Assembly (NCBI GenBank): GCA_041687475.1
Contig: JAWLBW010000193.1
Location: 1-8,799 of the forward strand
Source: JAWLBW01 sp041687475
GTDB taxonomy: Bacteria > J088 > JAWLBW01
Direction of reading: 5' to 3'
Length of the DNA: 8,799 bases
In this document: one piece after another, positions 5,818-8,799 of the stretch
Position numbering within the stretch: the stretch's first letter is position 1
How the letters are laid out: every line of letters begins with the position of its first letter
Made by a program: the position numbers and the translations under genes
Notes under the pieces: model-generated
What the model was told of the DNA's origin: nothing
The model's database searches: none
The model's input: the letters and a program-made list of their open reading frames with translations, nothing else

Positions 5818-7146
5818 GTGGATGAGAAGCAACTGAGGGAACGCGCCGAACGTCTGGACAAGCTCGGGCTCGAGTGGGAGCTTTTTGCCGTCGATCACCA
5901 GTCGACGTCCATCGAGGTTCGCCAGCAGGAGGTCGACGCCCTGAAATCGAGCCGCAACCAGGGTATTTCCCTGCGGGTGCGTGAAGAGGGGCGCATCGGC
6001 TTTTCGTTTTCGACCACCCTTGACGATGCCTCTTTCGAGCGCATGGTCGAGCAGGCTCGCGCGTCGGCCAGGGCATTCGAACCCAACGAATTCGCCTCGT
6101 TCGCCGAAGCCGGTACCGGCGTGCCCGAGCTCGATCTCGTCGAGGCAGGTCCCGCCCGTTCGACCGAAGAGGCGATCGAGGTCGCCAGGCTCATCGAGCG
6201 TACGGCGCTCGGCGCCGACCCACGGGTAAAGCGGGTGCGAAAGGCCAGTCACAGCCAGAGCGACGGATGGGAATGGCTGCTCAATTCGCACGGGCTCTTT
6301 CGTGCGGCGCGGTCGACCTTCTATTCGGCCTCGGTGCTGGCCATTGCCGAAGAAAACGGCGAGAACGAATCGGGCGGTGAGTTCGGGTTCGGGCGCAGCG
6401 CCGGCGATATCGACCCCGAAACGATCGGGCGCGAAGCTGCCCGTCGCGCCGTAAGCGGGCTCGGCGGCAGCAGCCTGTCGACCGGCGTACGCACGGTCGT
6501 GTTCGAGAATCGGGTCGTCACCAGCCTGCTCGGCGTGCTTTCGGGTTCCTTCCTGGGAGAAAGCGTGCAGCGAAACCGGTCGCTTCTGGCCGGCAAGCTC
6601 GACCAGTCGATCATGTAGCCCCTCGTCAATCATTACGACGACGGTCTCGATATCGGCGGTTCGTCGGCCTTTCCCTTCGACGGCGAGGGTACGCCCCAGC
6701 AGACCACCCCCCTGGTCAGCGGTGGCATTCTAAAAAATTATCTGTATGATATCGAAAGCGGTGCTCGCGACCGGAAGCCCTCTACGGGCAATGCCGGTCG
6801 TGCCGGTTTCCGGTCGCCGCCCAGCCCGTCGACCTCGAACCTCAGGCTCGAGGCCGGACAGGGTTCACTGGATGAACTCTGCCGCGACGTGCATAATGGA
6901 TTCCTTGTGACCGATTTACTGGGTCTGCATACCGCGAATCCGATCAGCGGCGAATTTTCGCTCGGCGCTGCCGGTTTCGAGATTGCCGACGGGCGTATCG
7001 GGCGCCCCGTGCGGGGCGTGGCGGTGGCCGACAATGTTCTCGGACTGTTCCGAAAGGTCACCCGTATCGGGGGTGACTTCCGGTACTTCGGCTCCATCGG
7101 GGCGGCCAGCATGGTCGTGCCCGACGTAAGTGTTAGCGGAGGCTGA
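5818..7146 (+). pseudogene. pmbA: PmbA/TldE-family protein interrupted by an in-frame TAG at 6616-6618
   Basis: PmbA/TldE pairs with the metalloprotease TldD; the complex proteolyses unfolded peptides and matures microcin B17 and labile antitoxin in E. coli. Read through the TAG, the product is about 442 residues, the normal family size. The N-terminal part has the beta-sheet domain with S-L-R-V-R-E-E-G-R-I-G-F-S-F-S, and S-L-L-A-G-K-L-D-Q just before the break. Codon 267 is TAG. The same frame continues with D-D-G-L-D-I-G-G-S-S-A-F-P-F-D-G-E-G-T-P, S-T-G-N-A-G-R-A, N-G-F-L-V-T-D-L-L-G and the C-terminal F-R-Y-F-G-S-I-G, all family-typical. No HExxxH motif of TldD is seen, so this is the PmbA side. 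GTG 5818 is chosen because TGAGGT (5807-5812) lies six bases upstream and it starts one base after the preceding stop; TTG 5806 is the alternative. If TAG terminates, a 266-residue fragment lacking the C-terminal domain results. Confidence 0.88.
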
Positions 7147-7866
7147 GTGCGATTCCATTCTGCCGGCAAAACCGATCGCGGTTATGTCCGATCGAACAAC
7201 GAAGACGGTCTTCTCATCGACGTCGACCTGGGCATCTATGCCGTGGCCGACGGCATGGGTGGGCACAAGGCCGGCGAAGTGGCCAGCAGCGTCACGCTCG
7301 AAGCCCTGCGCGACACCCTCGAGAAGACGCCAGGGCAGCCCTCGCGCAACGCCCTTTCACGCGCCCTGCAGACGGCAGGCCTGCGCATTCTTGCCCGTAC
7401 CGAGCAGGATCCGGGCCTGCGCGGCATGGGCACCACGCTGACCGCGCTTCTCGTACGCGACGGCGAAGCCAGCCTCGTGCACGTGGGCGATTCGCGCTGC
7501 TACCGCCTTCGCGGCGACAGCTTCGAGCTGCTTACCGAAGACCACTCGTGGGTCTGGGAACAGCGTAAGGCCGGTCTGATTTCCGACGCCGATCTCTTCT
7601 CGCACCCCATGCGCAATGTCATAACCCGCAGCGTGGGCCACGGCGGCGAAAGCAACCCCGACCTGATAGCGGTCGACATGCAGCCCCATGATCTTTTCGT
7701 TCTCTGTTCCGACGGACTCTGCGGCTACGTGAACGACGACGAGATCGGCCGGGTCGTGCGCCGCGAGTCGCCGAGCGTCGAACGTGTCGTCGACGCGCTC
7801 ATTGAGACGGCGCTCAATGCCGGCGGTGAAGACAATGTCACGGTCGTTGCGGTCTACGTCGAGTAG
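7147..7866 (+). CDS. PP2C-family serine/threonine protein phosphatase (PPM, Stp1/PrpC type)
   Basis: This cytoplasmic metal-dependent phosphatase removes phosphate from Ser/Thr residues. At 239 residues it is a single bacterial PPM domain with nothing fused. Motifs in order: T-D-R-G-Y-V-R-S-N-N-E-D (9-20), A-V-A-D-G-M-G-G-H (32-40), G-M-G-T-T-L-T-A, H-V-G-D-S-R-C-Y-R-L, S-D-G-L (Asp189) and G-G-E-D-N-V-T-V-V (Asp229, Asn230). Asp20, Asp35, Asp189 and Asp229 are the expected manganese ligands, so it should be active. The start is GTG directly after the pmbA stop, with a strong GGAGG at 7138-7142. Stop is TAG, right at the end of the domain. In many bacteria such a gene neighbours a Hanks-type kinase; none is in this window. 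Confidence 0.94.
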   Translation: MRFHSAGKTDRGYVRSNNEDGLLIDVDLGIYAVADGMGGHKAGEVASSVTLEALRDTLEKTPGQPSRNALSRALQTAGLRILARTEQDPGLRGMGTTLTALLVRDGEASLVHVGDSRCYRLRGDSFELLTEDHSWVWEQRKAGLISDADLFSHPMRNVITRSVGHGGESNPDLIAVDMQPHDLFVLCSDGLCGYVNDDEIGRVVRRESPSVERVVDALIETALNAGGEDNVTVVAVYVE

Positions 7867-7901
7867 GCGCTCTCTCCCTTATTCGCCATTCCTTGGGTAA
7901 T

Positions 7902-7918
7902 CGATCGGGTTTCGATCG
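7902..7918. repeat. 6-bp inverted repeat downstream of the phosphatase gene
   Basis: CGATCG-GGTTT-CGATCG. Each arm is itself a palindrome, so the arms are also a direct repeat. It could form a small hairpin at the end of the five-gene operon, but no T-run follows on either strand, so I do not call it an intrinsic terminator. Confidence 0.35.
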
Positions 7919-7951
7919 CCTGCCGATAACGCTTTGCGTCAACATGCGCGC

Positions 7952-7980
7952 TTGACAGCATCGGAAGGCTCGGTTAGCAT
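7952..7980 (+). promoter_or_regulatory. Sigma70-type promoter of the M23 peptidase gene
   Basis: A perfect -35 TTGACA (7952-7957) is separated by exactly 17 bp from TAGCAT (7975-7980), which matches four of six bases of TATAAT including T1, A2 and the last T. The transcript would start near 7987, about 35 nt before the ATG at 8022. It is the best promoter match in the window. Confidence 0.65.
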
Positions 7981-7992
7981 ACCAGTGCTTAC

Positions 7993-8008
7993 GGTCGGCT
8001 TACCGACC
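7993..8008 (+). promoter_or_regulatory. Leader hairpin or operator upstream of the M23 peptidase gene
   Basis: GGTCGG-CTTA-CCGACC is a perfect 6-bp, G/C-rich inverted repeat with a four-base loop. It lies just after the predicted transcription start and ends 13 bases before the start codon. It could be an RNA hairpin affecting translation or stability, or a protein-binding site covering the promoter's downstream edge. Confidence 0.4.
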
Positions 8009-8021
8009 TTCCGGTTACCCC

Positions 8022-8799
8022 ATGAGCGAAAACCGTTACACACTTCTGCTCGTTCCCGACAAGCCCGGTCGCGTGACTCGCATGCACCTGACGCAGCGCA
8101 CGCTGAAGCTGGCGCTCGGCGGCGTGATTGCCGGCGCGGTTCTCTTTGTCGGCATGACGATACTCTCGGCCTTCTCGTACCAGCAGCTCAGCGAGCTTCG
8201 TTCGCTCAAGCGGCAGAACCAGGCGCAGAAGGAACAGATTCTGGTCTTTGCCTCACGCCTCGAAGATCTCAAGCAGACCATCGACCGCGTGACGGAATTC
8301 GACGCGAAGCTTCGCGTGATTACCGATGTCGACGACGGCACCCCGCGCATACCCGGCGCCGGCGGCCCGACGCCCGAAGAGTCGGTCGGCTTCACGGCCG
8401 ATACGTCGAGCGGTGAGCAGATGCTTGTGGCACGTATTCAGCGCGACTTGAACGATCTCACGCAGCAGGCGCTGGCCGAAGAGCTGAGTCTGCAGGAGCT
8501 GAGCTCGCATGTTCAGGACAAGCGCTCGCTTCTCGGGGCGACGCCAATGGGATGGCCGACCCGCGGCTGGCTTACCTCGAGCTTCGGGGGCCGTATTCAT
8601 CCCTTCAGCGGCACGGCCACCAACCATGACGGTCTCGACATTGCCGCCGCCATCGGCACGCCCGTCATTGCGCCGGCGAACGGCATCGTTACCTTTTCGG
8701 GCACCAAGGGCGGCTACGGCAAGCTGATTGTCGTCGACCACGGCTACGGCCTCTCGACCCGCTACGGGCATCTGTCCGAACTTCATGTGAAGGCCGGCC
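8022..8799 (+). CDS. Membrane-anchored M23 (LytM-type) peptidoglycan peptidase; runs off the right edge
   Basis: 259 codons are visible. Residues 1-29 are a basic cytoplasmic tail, 30-51 a single transmembrane anchor (L-A-L-G-G-V-I-A-G-A-V-L-F-V-G-M), and 53-100 a Gln/Glu/Leu-rich likely coiled coil. A Pro/Gly-rich linker spans about 104-120, and a second helical stretch covers 132-168. The LytM domain starts near 177 with W-P-T-R-G-W-L-T-S-S-F-G-G-R. Zinc ligands of the HxxxD motif are His202 and Asp206 (N-H-D-G-L-D-I-A-A). I-V-V-D-H-G-Y-G and R-Y-G-H-L-S (His250) follow, so it looks catalytically intact, unlike degenerate EnvC-type activators. It should act in the periplasm on peptide crosslinks. 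The ATG at 8022 has no Shine-Dalgarno (CCTTCCGGTTACCCC precedes it), but the N-terminus is as expected for this type. It appears to have its own promoter. Confidence 0.92.
   Translation, partial: MSENRYTLLLVPDKPGRVTRMHLTQRTLKLALGGVIAGAVLFVGMTILSAFSYQQLSELRSLKRQNQAQKEQILVFASRLEDLKQTIDRVTEFDAKLRVITDVDDGTPRIPGAGGPTPEESVGFTADTSSGEQMLVARIQRDLNDLTQQALAEELSLQELSSHVQDKRSLLGATPMGWPTRGWLTSSFGGRIHPFSGTATNHDGLDIAAAIGTPVIAPANGIVTFSGTKGGYGKLIVVDHGYGLSTRYGHLSELHVKAG

Noticed and set aside
7902..7918. Operon terminator at the CGATCG inverted repeat
   Set aside because: No T-run follows on either strand; kept only as a repeat.
7867..7929. Extension of the phosphatase past its TAG (20 codons to TAA) as support for amber recoding
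   Set aside because: The PP2C domain ends at the TAG, the extension has no family resemblance, and it runs into the hairpin region; TAG looks like a normal stop here.

Overview
The window is GC-rich (a little over 60 % by eye), gene-dense chromosomal DNA from a Gram-negative bacterium. It contains an outer-membrane LPS-assembly gene (lptD), so the host should have an LPS-bearing outer membrane. The short ArgA-type acetyltransferase, the style of the M23 peptidase N-terminus and the nadK-recN pairing recall deltaproteobacteria (Desulfobacterota/Desulfuromonadota). That placement is an impression from memory, not a search result. There are no transposases, integrases, tRNAs, rRNAs or CRISPR repeats; this is core chromosome rather than an accessory island.

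Left block, minus strand (read from about 2733 down to 1): a ten-helix EamA/DMT-family transporter (1879-2733), a cytosolic-type glycerophosphodiester phosphodiesterase (787-1641), and the N-terminal third of lptD (622 down to the window edge). lptD is separated from the phosphodiesterase by a plausible intrinsic terminator (701-727). A 237-bp, less GC-rich gap lies between the transporter and the phosphodiesterase.

Right block, plus strand: a tight run of five genes with overlapping or nearly touching ends. These are NAD kinase (2834-3691), RecN (3691-5346), a short N-acetylglutamate synthase-like GNAT (5343-5816), a PmbA/TldE-family protein (5818-7146) and a PP2C-type protein phosphatase (7147-7866). 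The spacing indicates one translationally coupled operon driven from the 100-bp divergent region shared with the transporter. After a 155-bp gap with a strong sigma70-like promoter and a leader hairpin, a membrane-anchored M23 (LytM) peptidase gene starts at 8022 and runs off the end.

The most notable anomaly is a single in-frame TAG at 6616-6618 inside the pmbA-like gene. The same frame continues for 175 codons with clear family sequence to a natural TGA at 7144-7146. This is either a nonsense mutation, a sequencing error or a recoded/read-through amber codon. TAG ending the neighbouring phosphatase exactly at its domain end argues against genome-wide reassignment. I see no previously undescribed multi-gene system here; the remaining points of interest are regulatory details.
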